Assembly: GCF_017303315.1 (NCBI RefSeq)
Contig: NZ_JAFKOI010000012.1
Location: 1 to 64,000, forward strand
Source: Bacillus sp. NTK071
GTDB taxonomy: Bacteria > Bacillota > Bacilli > Bacillales > Guptibacillaceae
DNA: 64,000 nucleotides
Direction of reading: 5' to 3'
Shown: piece after piece, positions 50,289 to 59,134 of the stretch
How the letters are laid out: every line of letters begins with the position of its first letter
How positions within the stretch are numbered: position 1 is the stretch's first letter
Position numbers and translations under genes: made by a program
Notes under the pieces: generated by a model
The model's database searches: none
Told to the model about the DNA's origin: nothing
The model's input: only the letters and a program-made list of their open reading frames with translations

Positions 50289-51446
50289 GTGATTGAACCA
50301 CATGGCGGACAACTCATTAACCGCATAGCGGAAGATACTGAAATAAAATCCCTGTTAGAAAAAGCAGCATGGTATCCGTCTATCACCATAAACTCCTGGA
50401 CTTTATCTGACTTATACCTCATTGCGACGGGTGCATTCAGTCCATTAACAGGCTTTATGAAACAAGCGGATTACGTGAATGTTCTAAAAGAAATGAGGCT
50501 CGAAAATGGGACAATCTGGAGCCTGCCTGTTACGCTTTCTGTTTCAAAAAACATTATCGAAACGCTATCTCCTGGTGATACCGTCTCCCTAAAGGGGGAG
50601 GATGGGAAGATTTATGGATTACTAAACGTTGAAGAAATGTATGAATATAGCAAGAAAGCAGAGGCCTTTTTTGTTTATGGAACAGCTGATCCTGATCATC
50701 CAGGCGTTCAGAAAACGTTGGAAAAAGAAGATTACAATCTTGCAGGTCCGATTACGCTCCTTAAGCATCCTGAAAAGCTGCGTGAGAATTTCCAAACGCC
50801 CGCTGAGTTAAGAGAGAGCTTCCAGCAGCTCGGATGGAAATCCATTGTTGCGTTTCAAACAAGAAATCCAATCCATCGCGCGCATGAATATCTTCAGAAA
50901 ACCGCTCTAGAAACAGTGGACGGCCTTTTGATTCACCCGCTCGTTGGTGACACCAAGAAAGATGACATCCCCGCTCCAATCCGTATGAAGAGCTATGACG
51001 TTCTATTGAAGAATTATTACCCAAAGGACCGCGTAATGCTGTCGGTATTTCCAGCTGCGATGCGATATGCGGGCCCACGCGAAGCTGTTTTTCATAGTCT
51101 TGTTCGCAAAAATTTTGGCTGCACTCATTTTATTGTCGGGAGAGATCATGCCGGTGTTGGTGATTACTACGGCACGTATGATGCTCAGAAAATTTTCGAG
51201 CAGTTTTCAAAAGAGGAGCTTGGCATTGAAATTATGGCATTTGAACATGCCTTTTATTGCATTACGTGTGCGAGTATGGCGACAGCGAAAACGTGCCCTC
51301 ATGAAGCGAACTTCCATATCCATTTAAGTGGCACGAAGGTTCGGGCGATGTTAAAAAATGGACAAATACCTCCTAAAGAATTTTCGAGACCTGAAGTTAT
51401 TGAGGTATTAATGGATGAAATGAATCGTAAAAATGAAGAAAAATAA
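50289..51446 (+). CDS. sat: Sulfate adenylyltransferase
   Basis: A 385-residue ATP sulfurylase that makes adenosine 5'-phosphosulfate from sulfate and ATP. The N-terminus PHGGQLINRI, the ATP-binding motif AFQTRNPIHRAHEYLQK and the GRDHAGVGDYYG motif are intact. The start is GTG 50289, with AAAGGAG nine bases upstream. A permease and cysC follow on the same strand with 20-30 bp gaps, giving a sulfate uptake and activation operon. Confidence 0.95.
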   Translation: MIEPHGGQLINRIAEDTEIKSLLEKAAWYPSITINSWTLSDLYLIATGAFSPLTGFMKQADYVNVLKEMRLENGTIWSLPVTLSVSKNIIETLSPGDTVSLKGEDGKIYGLLNVEEMYEYSKKAEAFFVYGTADPDHPGVQKTLEKEDYNLAGPITLLKHPEKLRENFQTPAELRESFQQLGWKSIVAFQTRNPIHRAHEYLQKTALETVDGLLIHPLVGDTKKDDIPAPIRMKSYDVLLKNYYPKDRVMLSVFPAAMRYAGPREAVFHSLVRKNFGCTHFIVGRDHAGVGDYYGTYDAQKIFEQFSKEELGIEIMAFEHAFYCITCASMATAKTCPHEANFHIHLSGTKVRAMLKNGQIPPKEFSRPEVIEVLMDEMNRKNEEK

Positions 51447-51466
51447 TAGGCGATGGTGCATCTACA

Positions 51467-53227
51467 ATGATTGAGTTCTATTTTGTATCAATGACAATGA
51501 TTTTGATGTTAGTCGGATTGCTTTGCGAAATAGAGCGTCCAGAAGTCATTCTTGCTTCAACGCTTATGATTTTCATGGTGACAGGCATCGTAACACCGGC
51601 AGAGGCGATGTCAGGCTTTTCGAATGAAGGGATGCTGACGATTGCGTTGTTGTTTATCGTGGCCGGCACCATTCAAAAAAGCGGTATCGTCGATCGCGCA
51701 CTTCAACGATTACTTAAAGGAGCCTCTTCCAATCATCATATTATGGCGAAGCTACTCCCTCCGATCTCGCTTATTTCTGCCTTTGTGAACAATACGCCGA
51801 TCGTGATGGCAGCTACGCCAATGGTAAAGAAATGGTGTGAGGAAAAAGGGATTTCTCCATCTAAATTTCTGATTCCCCTTTCCTACGCTACCATTCTCGG
51901 CGGAACAATCACGCTGATCGGAACGTCAACGAACCTCGTTGTTCACGGACTTTTATTAGAAAACGGACATAGCGGGTTCTCTTTCTTCCAGCTTAGCGCG
52001 GTCGGGATTCCGATTACACTGATCGGGCTTGGTTATTTGATTTTCTGTAGCTCAGCGTTATTGCCAGATCGCAACGTGAGCTCCATCACTGAGTCAGAGA
52101 CGTTAAGAGAATTTACAGGAGAGGTTCTCGTTACGCGTGATTTTCCTTATTTAAATCAAACGGTAAGAGAAGCGAAACTTCGAAGTTTAAAAGGCGTTTA
52201 TCTTGTTAGTATTTTACGTGAGGGAGAAACGATTGCCCCGGTCTCAAGCACAACCATTTTGCATGAAGATGACCTTCTCCTTTTTACTGGAGAAATTTCA
52301 ACGATTACGGAGCTTCAGCGTGTGAAAGGGCTTGAGCTCCAGAGCAGCGGTGGTACTCATTTTCCAGAAGATCACCGACTTGTTGAAGCGGTTGTCACGC
52401 ATCATTCGTCGCTTCTTTTTAAGAAAATAAAAGACACAGATTTCAGAAGCCAGCATCAAGCGGCGGTTATCGCTGTGCACCGGCAGCACGATCGATTGAA
52501 AGCAAAAATCGGAGACATTATTCTGAAGCCAGGCGACGTTCTCTTGATGATTGCGGGAGACGAATTTAGTAAAAAGAAACGTTCCGCTGACTTTTATTCG
52601 ATTACGTTACTTGAAGAGAAGTTAATTACGCCTAAACAAATGCAGAAAGGCTGGTTAGCGATTGCGCTGCTTGCTGTCATGATTGGGCTTGTGACGGTCG
52701 GTTTCTTGTCGATGTTTACGGCGATGGCGATCACAACGCTGCTCCTCTTTCTATTCAAATTCGTTTCGCCTAGTGAAGTTCAAAGTCTTATTCAATGGCA
52801 TGTGCTTTTGATGATTGCCTGCTCGTTTGGAATCGGAATGGCGCTAACGAATTCAGGCGTTGCCACGTCAATTGCCCACGCTCTAATGGCCTTATCTAGC
52901 CCGCTCGGCCTTTTCGCTGTGCTTCTCTGCGTCTATATTCTGACAAACATTTTCACTGAGATGATGACGAACAGTGCAGCTGCGGTTCTCATGTTTCCGA
53001 TTGTGGTGGAAGTCGGAAAAACGATGCAAATTGATCTCATCCCGCTCGCGATTATTGTTGCCATCGCTGCATCGTCAAGCTTCATGACGCCGATTGGGTA
53101 TCAAACAAACCTGATTGTGTACGGCGCCGGTGGGTATCGTTTTAAAGATTTTATTAAAATCGGTTTTCCATTGACTTTACTCGTTATGGTCGTAACCGTC
53201 GTTATTGTTCGGGTCTTCTGGTTCTAA
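51467..53227 (+). CDS. SLC13-family permease with RCK_C domains, probable sulfate importer
   Basis: A 586-residue membrane protein with about 11-12 transmembrane helices split by a cytoplasmic insert around residues 205-375 that holds two TrkA-C/RCK_C domains (for example GVYLVSILREGETIAPVSST and IGDIILKPGDVLLMIAGDEF). The SLC13 motifs FVNNTPIVMAATPM and SSSFMTPIGYQTNLIVYGAG are present. Its position between sat and cysC makes sulfate the probable substrate, with sodium as the probable coupling ion. Confidence 0.88.
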   Translation: MIEFYFVSMTMILMLVGLLCEIERPEVILASTLMIFMVTGIVTPAEAMSGFSNEGMLTIALLFIVAGTIQKSGIVDRALQRLLKGASSNHHIMAKLLPPISLISAFVNNTPIVMAATPMVKKWCEEKGISPSKFLIPLSYATILGGTITLIGTSTNLVVHGLLLENGHSGFSFFQLSAVGIPITLIGLGYLIFCSSALLPDRNVSSITESETLREFTGEVLVTRDFPYLNQTVREAKLRSLKGVYLVSILREGETIAPVSSTTILHEDDLLLFTGEISTITELQRVKGLELQSSGGTHFPEDHRLVEAVVTHHSSLLFKKIKDTDFRSQHQAAVIAVHRQHDRLKAKIGDIILKPGDVLLMIAGDEFSKKKRSADFYSITLLEEKLITPKQMQKGWLAIALLAVMIGLVTVGFLSMFTAMAITTLLLFLFKFVSPSEVQSLIQWHVLLMIACSFGIGMALTNSGVATSIAHALMALSSPLGLFAVLLCVYILTNIFTEMMTNSAAAVLMFPIVVEVGKTMQIDLIPLAIIVAIAASSSFMTPIGYQTNLIVYGAGGYRFKDFIKIGFPLTLLVMVVTVVIVRVFWF

Positions 53228-53256
53228 GGATTGTGATCAGTAGGAGGTGTTAACTG

Positions 53257-53856
53257 TTGGAGGATAATAACTTAACGTGGCATGAAGGAAAAGTAATGAA
53301 AAGTGATCGAGAAGCATTAAAGAAGCACAAAGGTGTTGTGCTCTGGTTCACCGGACTATCCGGTTCAGGGAAATCAACGATCTCAGTTGAGCTTGAAAAA
53401 GTGCTATACGGTTTAGGCGTTCACACGTATCGACTAGATGGAGATAATGTAAGGCATGGATTAAACAGCGACCTCGGTTTTGCGGATCATGACCGGATTG
53501 AAAACATCAGAAGAATTGGAGAAGTGTCGCGCTTATTTGTGGACGCAGGAATGGTAACGTTGACGGCTTTTATCTCCCCTTTTAAGCGTGATCGAGATAT
53601 GGTGAGATCCCTATTCCCTGCTGGCGAATTTGTAGAAATTTACGTCAAAGCAAGTCTAGAAGCATGCGAAAAGCGCGATCCGAAAGGACTTTATGAGAAA
53701 GTACGCAAAGGGGAAATCAGTCAGTTTACTGGAGTTGACTCCCCATATGAAGCACCTGTATCTCCCGAGCTTGTGGTTGATACAGAGAAGCAAACGGTGG
53801 AGGAAGCGGTGGACGCTATTGTAGGATATTTGAAGGTGAATGGGTATTTGGAGTAG
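53257..53856 (+). CDS. cysC: Adenylylsulfate kinase
   Basis: A 199-residue APS kinase that forms PAPS. P-loop [16 protein letters not shown] near residue 30, then [17 protein letters not shown] and [17 protein letters not shown], the substrate-binding segments. The start is TTG 53257 with GAGGTG upstream. It is the last gene of the sat operon; a perfect 15-bp hairpin repeat follows and terminates it. No PAPS reductase (cysH) lies in this window. Confidence 0.95.
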   Translation: MEDNNLTWHEGKVMKSDREALKKHKGVVLWFTGLSGSGKSTISVELEKVLYGLGVHTYRLDGDNVRHGLNSDLGFADHDRIENIRRIGEVSRLFVDAGMVTLTAFISPFKRDRDMVRSLFPAGEFVEIYVKASLEACEKRDPKGLYEKVRKGEISQFTGVDSPYEAPVSPELVVDTEKQTVEEAVDAIVGYLKVNGYLE

Positions 53857-53876
53857 GACTTTAGGAGGGGGTCATT

Positions 53877-53910
53877 AGAAGGGGGTCAGACCCCTGTCTG
53901 ACCCCCTTCT
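53877..53910 (+). terminator. Simple repeat acting as cysC terminator
   Basis: AGAAGGGGGTCAGAC and GTCTGACCCCCTTCT form a perfect 15-bp stem with loop CCCT, followed by TCTTTATTCTTTC. This simple GGGGTCAG copy has the properties of an intrinsic terminator. Confidence 0.85.
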
Positions 53911-53987
53911 TCTTTATTCTTTCTTAATAGAATGCGAACAATAAGGGTAACTTATCTGTAAGTAGACTTTTTAAGGAGGAATTCATC

Positions 53988-54704
53988 TTGATTATGAAGC
54001 TTGTGAATATAGCCGCATTCGTCTATTTGCTTATCTCATCGCTCGTTTTTGCTAGTGATATGGGAGGAAGCGATGATGTCATTTTCGCGCCTGCTGGATT
54101 TACGTTCTCCATCTGGTTTTTAATCTATCTGTTGATACTGATCTCACTCGTTCGGCAGTTTACGGCAGATGAATGTGATCAAGAGTTGTATAAGAAAATC
54201 TCGTTTTTATTTTCACTAAGCATGCTGCTTTCAGGTACTTCAGTGCTTGTTGGTACAACGGCTTCACTGCTCTTTATCGCTGGTTCGTTAATTACGCTTT
54301 CCGTTCTTTACGCGTTAATCACTCAAAATCCTGAACGCTCTTCTTTCTTTATTATTCCCTTCTCTTTCTATCTCGCCTGGACTTCGATTGCGACGATTGT
54401 TGATACCTTTATCGTCGCAAATGCAAACGGCGTTGATTTGATCTTTGGATTGAATGAACTTGCCTGGACGATTATTATGCTCATCATCGGCGGCGGTCTT
54501 GCCGTTTACTTTAGTCTTTATAATGATGATTTAATTTATCCGTTCGTCTTTCTTTGGGGATACTTCGGTATTTTTGTGAAAGATGATAAACCAGTGCAGG
54601 TTACGTATACGCTTAGCATCGTTATGATTGGGATCGGCGTGTTTATTATATGGAAGGTATATCGGGAAATTCGTGGGAGAAGAATGCGTGCGGAGACGGT
54701 TTGA
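53988..54704 (+). CDS. TspO/MBR-like (tryptophan-rich-sensory-type) membrane protein
   Basis: A 238-residue protein with about seven hydrophobic segments. APAGFTFSIWFLIYLLILIS near residues 30-50 resembles the PAGWTFSIW block of the longer tryptophan-rich sensory proteins of Bacillaceae, while the C-terminal half has FLWGYFGIFVK. The start is TTG 53988, with AGGAGG eight bases upstream; ATG 53994 is an alternative. It stands between two repeats and is a single-gene unit. Function unknown; the family assignment is tentative. Confidence 0.65.
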   Translation: MIMKLVNIAAFVYLLISSLVFASDMGGSDDVIFAPAGFTFSIWFLIYLLILISLVRQFTADECDQELYKKISFLFSLSMLLSGTSVLVGTTASLLFIAGSLITLSVLYALITQNPERSSFFIIPFSFYLAWTSIATIVDTFIVANANGVDLIFGLNELAWTIIMLIIGGGLAVYFSLYNDDLIYPFVFLWGYFGIFVKDDKPVQVTYTLSIVMIGIGVFIIWKVYREIRGRRMRAETV

Positions 54705-54718
54705 TGCTGTGAAGCGGC

Positions 54719-54745
54719 GGGGGTCAGGTGCGAGCCTGACCCCCC
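54719..54745. repeat. Simple GGGGTCAG/CTGACCCC repeat
   Basis: GGGGGTCAGGTGCGAGCCTGACCCCC, 14 bp past the membrane-protein gene. Confidence 0.88.
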
Positions 54746-54816
54746 TCTTACTGCTTTAACCATCAAACCATTGCTACATAAGGTTTTAAAGAGCATAAAC
54801 AACAGATGAGAATGAG

Positions 54817-54892
54817 AAAAAGTGTCCGCCTGAGGTGGACACTTTTTGTGTTTTTGTCTTTTAGTGGGGTCAGGCCCGAGCCTGACCCCACT
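54817..54892 (+). repeat. Composite hairpin repeat, copy 5
   Basis: Stem AAAAAGTGTCCGCC with GGTGGACACTTTTT (one wobble pair), loop TGA, then TGTGTTTTTGTCTTTTAGT and the palindrome AGTGGGGTCAGGCCCGAG...CCTGACCCCACT (54863-54892). Confidence 0.9.
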
Positions 54893-55154
54893 TAAAGAAA
54901 AGAAGACTACTCCTCCCCTCTTTTTTAGCTTCGACCCCCACCATAGAGCCTTATTTACTATATCCAGGCATGAATGGAATTTATCAAATGAATTCACTTT
55001 CACTTGTAAAGAATTCGTAATATTTGACATTATGCACGTCCCATTTCTTGCTTAAACCCAGGTGTTATAAGGAAAGTTTTATTACAAAAGTGATCCCCTC
55101 TCTTTAAAAGATGGATAATAAATGCTTCTTTCTTCCAATTTTGATTTTGAGGTG

Positions 55155-55180
55155 GTTTGAGCGGTTATAGAACAAGGTAT
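55155..55180 (+). promoter_or_regulatory. Sigma-B-like promoter of the gas-vesicle cluster
   Basis: GTTTGA and AGGTAT are separated by 14 bases, close to the general stress sigma-B consensus GTTTAA-(12-15)-GGGTAT. It lies about 97 bp upstream of gvpA. No good sigma-A promoter with 17-bp spacing was found in the same stretch. Confidence 0.5.
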
Positions 55181-55276
55181 ATTCCGTTTAATTCACAGCC
55201 CAAGCAACTGAGAAAAAACGGGTCAAAAGGCTTAGAACACACATTCATGAACAAATGAACAGATTGGAGTGAAAGG

Positions 55277-55537
55277 ATGAGTATTCAAAAAAGTTCAGAT
55301 AGCTCAAGTCTTGCGGAAGTGATTGATCGCATTTTAGATAAAGGCATCGTCATTGACGCCTTTGCAAGAGTTTCTCTTGTTGGGATTGAGATTCTAACCA
55401 TTGAAGCTCGGGTGGTTATTGCAAGTGTGGATACGTGGTTACGTTATGCCGAGGCTGTTGGACTTCTTCGTGATGAGGTTGAGGAAGAAGGTCTAGCGAA
55501 ACAGGAAAATGAGCGATCACCACAATTCAGCATTTAA
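55277..55537 (+). CDS. gvpA: Gas vesicle major structural protein GvpA
   Basis: An 86-residue GvpA-family shell protein. The core [20 protein letters not shown] and [20 protein letters not shown] is the hydrophobic beta-alpha core that assembles into the ribbed gas-vesicle wall. GGAG precedes ATG 55277 by seven bases. It is the first gene of a 14-gene cluster in the B. megaterium order. A second copy (gvpB, 56563) differs at only seven positions. Confidence 0.96.
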   Translation: MSIQKSSDSSSLAEVIDRILDKGIVIDAFARVSLVGIEILTIEARVVIASVDTWLRYAEAVGLLRDEVEEEGLAKQENERSPQFSI

Positions 55538-55574
55538 AGAAAGTTCTACATTTTAAAAGAGACGAGGGTGAATC

Positions 55575-56048
55575 ATGACCATGACTGAAAACGAAGATAA
55601 AAACACAAACAGCAAAATCCTTTCGCAACCAGCGGAAGGCGAACAACAAACTCAGGGAGACAACGGCGAACGACCTTCTGTTAATTACGCCATTCTTGGT
55701 GGCGTGGTTGGTGCAGGGATCGGTTTATTATCGAGTCCTGGTGCGAGCAAGAAGGTTGTTGATAGCATCGGCAAGTCGGAAGCGGTTCGAAACGCTGGCC
55801 AGGAGATTAGAAGAACGGCTCAGGAATTCATTACGGAACAAGCTCTTATTACGTTAAGGCAAACAGCGACAGGATACATGAGCAAGTACGAAGGTCGTTT
55901 ATCACCAAGAAAGAAAAGCGAGGAAACGGAACAACCTTCTTCCCAATCGAACGAAGAAATTGAAGAAATTAAGGAAGAGAATAAAAACTTAAATGAGCGA
56001 CTTGATCGCATTGAGAACATGTTATCGAGTCTTGTGGATTCAAAGTAA
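55575..56048 (+). CDS. gvpP: Gas vesicle protein GvpP
   Basis: A 157-residue protein. A polar N-terminus is followed by a glycine-rich hydrophobic segment (YAILGGVVGAGIGLLSSPGA, about residues 36-55), like the YtxH type, then a helical part and a C-terminal coiled-coil stretch (IEEIKEENKNLNERLDRIEN). It occupies the gvpP position after gvpA. B. megaterium GvpP is a cluster-specific accessory protein of uncertain role. The related pattern in GvpT (ILGATVGYLATPENGKK) suggests common origin. Confidence 0.8.
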   Translation: MTMTENEDKNTNSKILSQPAEGEQQTQGDNGERPSVNYAILGGVVGAGIGLLSSPGASKKVVDSIGKSEAVRNAGQEIRRTAQEFITEQALITLRQTATGYMSKYEGRLSPRKKSEETEQPSSQSNEEIEEIKEENKNLNERLDRIENMLSSLVDSK

Positions 56049-56082
56049 GCGACGTCTTTCCCTTCCCTAAAGGAGGCATTGG

Positions 56083-56544
56083 ATGAGTAATCCGGGCAAG
56101 AAAATCGCCAAAAAAGTAATGGAACATGCACCTGAACCTGTGAAAGATAAGGTGAAGGAAAAAGTGAAAGAAAAAGTTGTCGATGATTTTCAGGACAATG
56201 TCCAAGAAGGCATTCAAACGAAAGTTACCGATGCTGCTGAGAAATTAGAGCAAACAAAGGAAGAAAATGCTGATAAGGTTCATTCGAAAGCAGAAGATGC
56301 CAAAGAGAAAGTACAAGACGTCCTTCTATTGGTTCGTGAAAAACTAGGCAATGCGAAAGAGGCCGGAGAAGCGTTCCAAGAACAAGTTTCTTCATCCAAT
56401 AAGAGTCGAAACAAAATCAAAGGTGTTGGAAGTATCAAAAGTGCGACCAATCTAAAGAGTTCTATGAACATTAAGAGCTCTACTGAAATAAAAAGTTCTG
56501 AAAATATCAAATCATCTAAAGACATTAAGAGCATGACTTCTTAA
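56083..56544 (+). CDS. gvpQ: Gas vesicle protein GvpQ
   Basis: A 153-residue, highly charged, probably helical protein. The middle is a lysine/glutamate coiled coil (VKDKVKEKVKEKVVDDFQDN). The C-terminal 40 residues contain about six short repeats of an [I/L]KSS pattern (TNLKSS, MNIKSS, TEIKSS, ENIKSS, KDIKS). It lies in the gvpQ position. The function is unknown; it is found only in Bacillus-type gas-vesicle clusters. AGGAGG precedes ATG 56083. Confidence 0.78.
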   Translation: MSNPGKKIAKKVMEHAPEPVKDKVKEKVKEKVVDDFQDNVQEGIQTKVTDAAEKLEQTKEENADKVHSKAEDAKEKVQDVLLLVREKLGNAKEAGEAFQEQVSSSNKSRNKIKGVGSIKSATNLKSSMNIKSSTEIKSSENIKSSKDIKSMTS

Positions 56545-56562
56545 TACGAAAGGAGAATGAAC

Positions 56563-56823
56563 ATGGCTATTCAAAAAAGTTCAGATAGTTCAAGCCTTGC
56601 AGAGGTGATTGACCGCATTCTTGATAAGGGGATTGTCATTGACGCGTTTGCTCGCGTATCGGTTGTCGGTATTGAAATTCTAACCATTGAAGCACGGGTG
56701 GTTATCGCAAGTGTGGATACGTGGTTACGCTATGCGGAGGCAGTTGGACTACTTCGTGACGACGTTCAGGAAGAAGGCCTTGCGAATCAGAAGAATGAAC
56801 GAAGTGCTCAGTTCAGTATTTAA
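56563..56823 (+). CDS. gvpB: Gas vesicle structural protein GvpB (second GvpA)
   Basis: An 86-residue GvpA-type shell protein with about 92 percent identity to gvpA in this window; the seven differences fall mainly in the last 20 residues. ATG 56563 is chosen because GGAG lies seven bases upstream, while an ATG two codons earlier sits too close. In B. megaterium gvpB is the main structural gene. It follows gvpQ by 18 bp. Confidence 0.95.
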   Translation: MAIQKSSDSSSLAEVIDRILDKGIVIDAFARVSVVGIEILTIEARVVIASVDTWLRYAEAVGLLRDDVQEEGLANQKNERSAQFSI

Positions 56824-56886
56824 GTTAAAAAGTAGATAGCGGAGTGGCCCCTGTGGTCATCTCCCCTATTTAATCAGGAGGACACG

Positions 56887-57153
56887 ATGGAAATTAAAGA
56901 AATCATGACGAATGTAGCCGATTTTTTCAATAATCATATCGCCCCTCTCCATAAGATTACTTCGGTTGAAGTCAATGAAAACGAAGGCTGGAGAGTCATT
57001 GCAGAGGTTATCGAAGAAAAAGAATATATGAAGAAATATGCCAAAGATGAAATGCTCGGAACGTATGAAGTTCTTCTAAATAAGGAGAAAGAAGTAACGT
57101 CCTTCTCAAGAAAAGATATTCGATACAGAAGTGCCATTGGACAGGAAATGTAG
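56887..57153 (+). CDS. gvpR: Gas vesicle protein GvpR (GvpO family)
   Basis: An 88-residue protein of the GvpO family. The key segment is NEGWRVIAEVIEEKEYM followed by MLGTYEVLLNKEKEVTSFSR and IRYRSAIG, matching the GWxVxxEVxE...YEV...Y.R..RY pattern. GvpO proteins are needed for vesicle formation in other organisms. GGAGG precedes ATG 56887. Confidence 0.85.
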   Translation: MEIKEIMTNVADFFNNHIAPLHKITSVEVNENEGWRVIAEVIEEKEYMKKYAKDEMLGTYEVLLNKEKEVTSFSRKDIRYRSAIGQEM

Positions 57154-57174
57154 GAAGAGCAGGAGGTATCTGAC

Positions 57175-58089
57175 GTGACGGTCTTAACGAATAGGATCAA
57201 GAACTCTCGTGAGCTAATACAGGATAAGGAAACGAAGGAGTTGCTCTCTCGCTCTCTTAAATATTTGAAATCAGGTTATCCTGTCCATTTCATTGGTCCT
57301 TCTGGGGCCGGTAAAACCTCTCTTGCTCTTGCTTTAGCGAAGAAAAGGAAGCGACCGGTTATGCTGATGCATGGTAATCACGAATTAAATAACAAGGATT
57401 TAATTGGTGATTTCACAGGCTATACGAGTAAAAAAGTGATCGATCAGTATGTAAGGTCTGTTTATAAGAAAGATGAAAGTGTGACTGAAACGTGGCGAGA
57501 TGGTCGGCTATTAGAAGCTGTCAAAAACGGCTACACGCTAGTCTATGATGAGTTCACCAGGTCACAGCCTACAACGAATAATCTTTTTCTCTCCATTATT
57601 GAAGAAGGCATTCTTCCTCTTTATGGATCGAAGTTAACGGAACCTTTTATTAAGGTTCATCCCGCTTTTTCTGTCATTTTTACAAGCAATCCTGCCGAAT
57701 ATGCTGGCGTATATCAAACGCAGGATGCGTTATTAGATCGCTTGATTACAATCCATGTGGATTACAAAGACAGTGAGCGAGAAATGCTGATCGTTTCAGA
57801 GAAAGCAAACCTTGTGATGAGTGAAGCGCGTGCCATTACGAATCTGGTCTCACAAATGCGGGATCATTGTAACGGCGACGGTCCTAGTTTGCGCGCCTCT
57901 CTTATGATTGCAACGCTCGCTATTGAATCAGATATTCCCATAGACGGTAAGAATTCTGAATTTCAGCGTCTATGTCTCGATATACTCGCACATACCGTCA
58001 GTCAATGCATTGACGATGAGAATCCAATCAGTAATGCAGAAGAATTCATTATAGATGCATGTGAAAACATGAGAGTTTACGAGGAGTAA
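57175..58089 (+). CDS. gvpN: Gas vesicle protein GvpN (MoxR-type AAA+ ATPase)
   Basis: A 304-residue AAA+ ATPase of the GvpN/MoxR group, with Walker A FIGPSGAGKTSLALAL near residue 40, Walker B LVYDEFTRS, sensor residues in FTSNPAEYAGV and an arginine-finger region in DALLDRL. GvpN promotes vesicle enlargement. The start is GTG 57175 with AGGAGG upstream, shared with no overlap. It follows gvpR by 21 bp. Confidence 0.94.
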   Translation: MTVLTNRIKNSRELIQDKETKELLSRSLKYLKSGYPVHFIGPSGAGKTSLALALAKKRKRPVMLMHGNHELNNKDLIGDFTGYTSKKVIDQYVRSVYKKDESVTETWRDGRLLEAVKNGYTLVYDEFTRSQPTTNNLFLSIIEEGILPLYGSKLTEPFIKVHPAFSVIFTSNPAEYAGVYQTQDALLDRLITIHVDYKDSEREMLIVSEKANLVMSEARAITNLVSQMRDHCNGDGPSLRASLMIATLAIESDIPIDGKNSEFQRLCLDILAHTVSQCIDDENPISNAEEFIIDACENMRVYEE

Positions 58090-58102
58090 AGGAGCGCTAC
58101 GC

Positions 58103-58873
58103 ATGAGTGAAAATGAAGAAATGGGCATTTATATCTTTTGTGCCATCCAGACAAATGAAGAAGATCATTTTGGAACGATTGAACTTGAAGGTGAGGAAAG
58201 AGACCTTTTCACCATTCGATATAAGGATGCAGCAATGGTGGCAGCCGAGGTTCCGATGAAAATCTATCATCCTAACAAAAAGAATCTATTAACACACCAG
58301 GAAGCCGTCTCTTTCGTTATGAATCAGAAAGATACCGTCATCCCAATCAGTTTCGGGAATACGTTCAAATCACGTGATGACGTTAAAGTTCTTCTCGAGA
58401 ATCTCTACCCGCAATTTGAGAAACTTTTTCCTAATATTAAAGGCAAGATTGAGGTTGGACTTAAGGTAATTGGAAAGAAAGAATGGCTTGAGACGATGGT
58501 GAATGAAAACCCCGAAGTCGAGAAAATGGCCGCATCAGTTAAAGGCAAATCGCAAGCGGCTGGCTATTATGAACGAATTCAGCTTGGTGGCATGGCCCAG
58601 AAGTTCTTCGCTTCCCTTCAGCGTGACATTAAGGCAGAAATTTTCTCCCCTCTAGAAGACATTTCAGAGGCAGCGAAAACCAATGATCCGCTCGGTGAGA
58701 AAATGTTATTAAATGCAGCCTTTCTCATTGATCGTGAAAAGGAAGAGGAATTCGATCAGCTAGTAAACGCGTCGCATGATCAATGGAAGGACAAAGTGGA
58801 TTTCAGCTACACCGGCCCATGGCCAGCCTACAACTTCGTGAACATTCACTTAAAGGTTGAAGAGAGCGAATGA
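58103..58873 (+). CDS. gvpF: Gas vesicle protein GvpF
   Basis: A 256-residue GvpL/GvpF-family protein with YIFCAIQTNEEDHFG at the N-terminus and the shared C-terminal signature FSYTGPWPAYNFVNI. GvpF binds GvpA and is thought to act in early assembly. AAAGGAG precedes ATG 58103. The stop overlaps the gvpG start by 4 bp. GvpL at 59135 is the paralogue. Confidence 0.92.
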   Translation: MSENEEMGIYIFCAIQTNEEDHFGTIELEGEERDLFTIRYKDAAMVAAEVPMKIYHPNKKNLLTHQEAVSFVMNQKDTVIPISFGNTFKSRDDVKVLLENLYPQFEKLFPNIKGKIEVGLKVIGKKEWLETMVNENPEVEKMAASVKGKSQAAGYYERIQLGGMAQKFFASLQRDIKAEIFSPLEDISEAAKTNDPLGEKMLLNAAFLIDREKEEEFDQLVNASHDQWKDKVDFSYTGPWPAYNFVNIHLKVEESE

Positions 58874-59130
58874 TTCACAAACTGGTGACCGCGCCTTTTG
58901 ATTTAGTCATCAAAGTCGGTGAGAAAATTAAAGAAGAAGCAGATAAAGAATTGTTTGATCTTCCCACAATTCAGCAGAAATTAATTCAGCTTCAAATGAT
59001 GTATGAGCTTGGCGAGATTCCTGAAGAAGCTTATACCGAAAAAGAAGAAGAATTGCTGATGCGTTATGAAATCGCCAAACGGCGCGAGCTTGAACAATGG
59101 GAAGAATTAACGAAAAAAGATGGAAGGTGA
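58870..59130 (+). CDS. gvpG: Gas vesicle protein GvpG
   Basis: An 86-residue GvpG-family protein; the N-terminal MIHKLVTAPFDLVIKVGEKI and LIQLQMMYELGEIPEEAYTE are typical. It is helical and ends in a glutamate-rich stretch. GvpG joins GvpF, GvpL and others in an assembly complex. It overlaps gvpF by 4 bp. Confidence 0.92.
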   Translation: MIHKLVTAPFDLVIKVGEKIKEEADKELFDLPTIQQKLIQLQMMYELGEIPEEAYTEKEEELLMRYEIAKRRELEQWEELTKKDGR

Positions 59131-59134
59131 ACAC

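Larger units (their letters stand above)
54705..55276 (+). other. 570-bp region upstream of the gas-vesicle cluster
   Basis: No gene is visible. It holds a simple repeat (54719-54745), a composite repeat (54817-54892) and about 380 bp of AT-rich DNA that should contain the gvp control region, including the sigma-B-like promoter at 55155-55180. An open frame crossing it on the minus strand is largely made of repeat sequence and is not credible. Confidence 0.6.

Noticed and set aside
54536-55030. 164-codon minus-strand frame upstream of the gas-vesicle cluster
   Set aside because: It overlaps the end of a real plus-strand gene and is largely made of repeat-element sequence.
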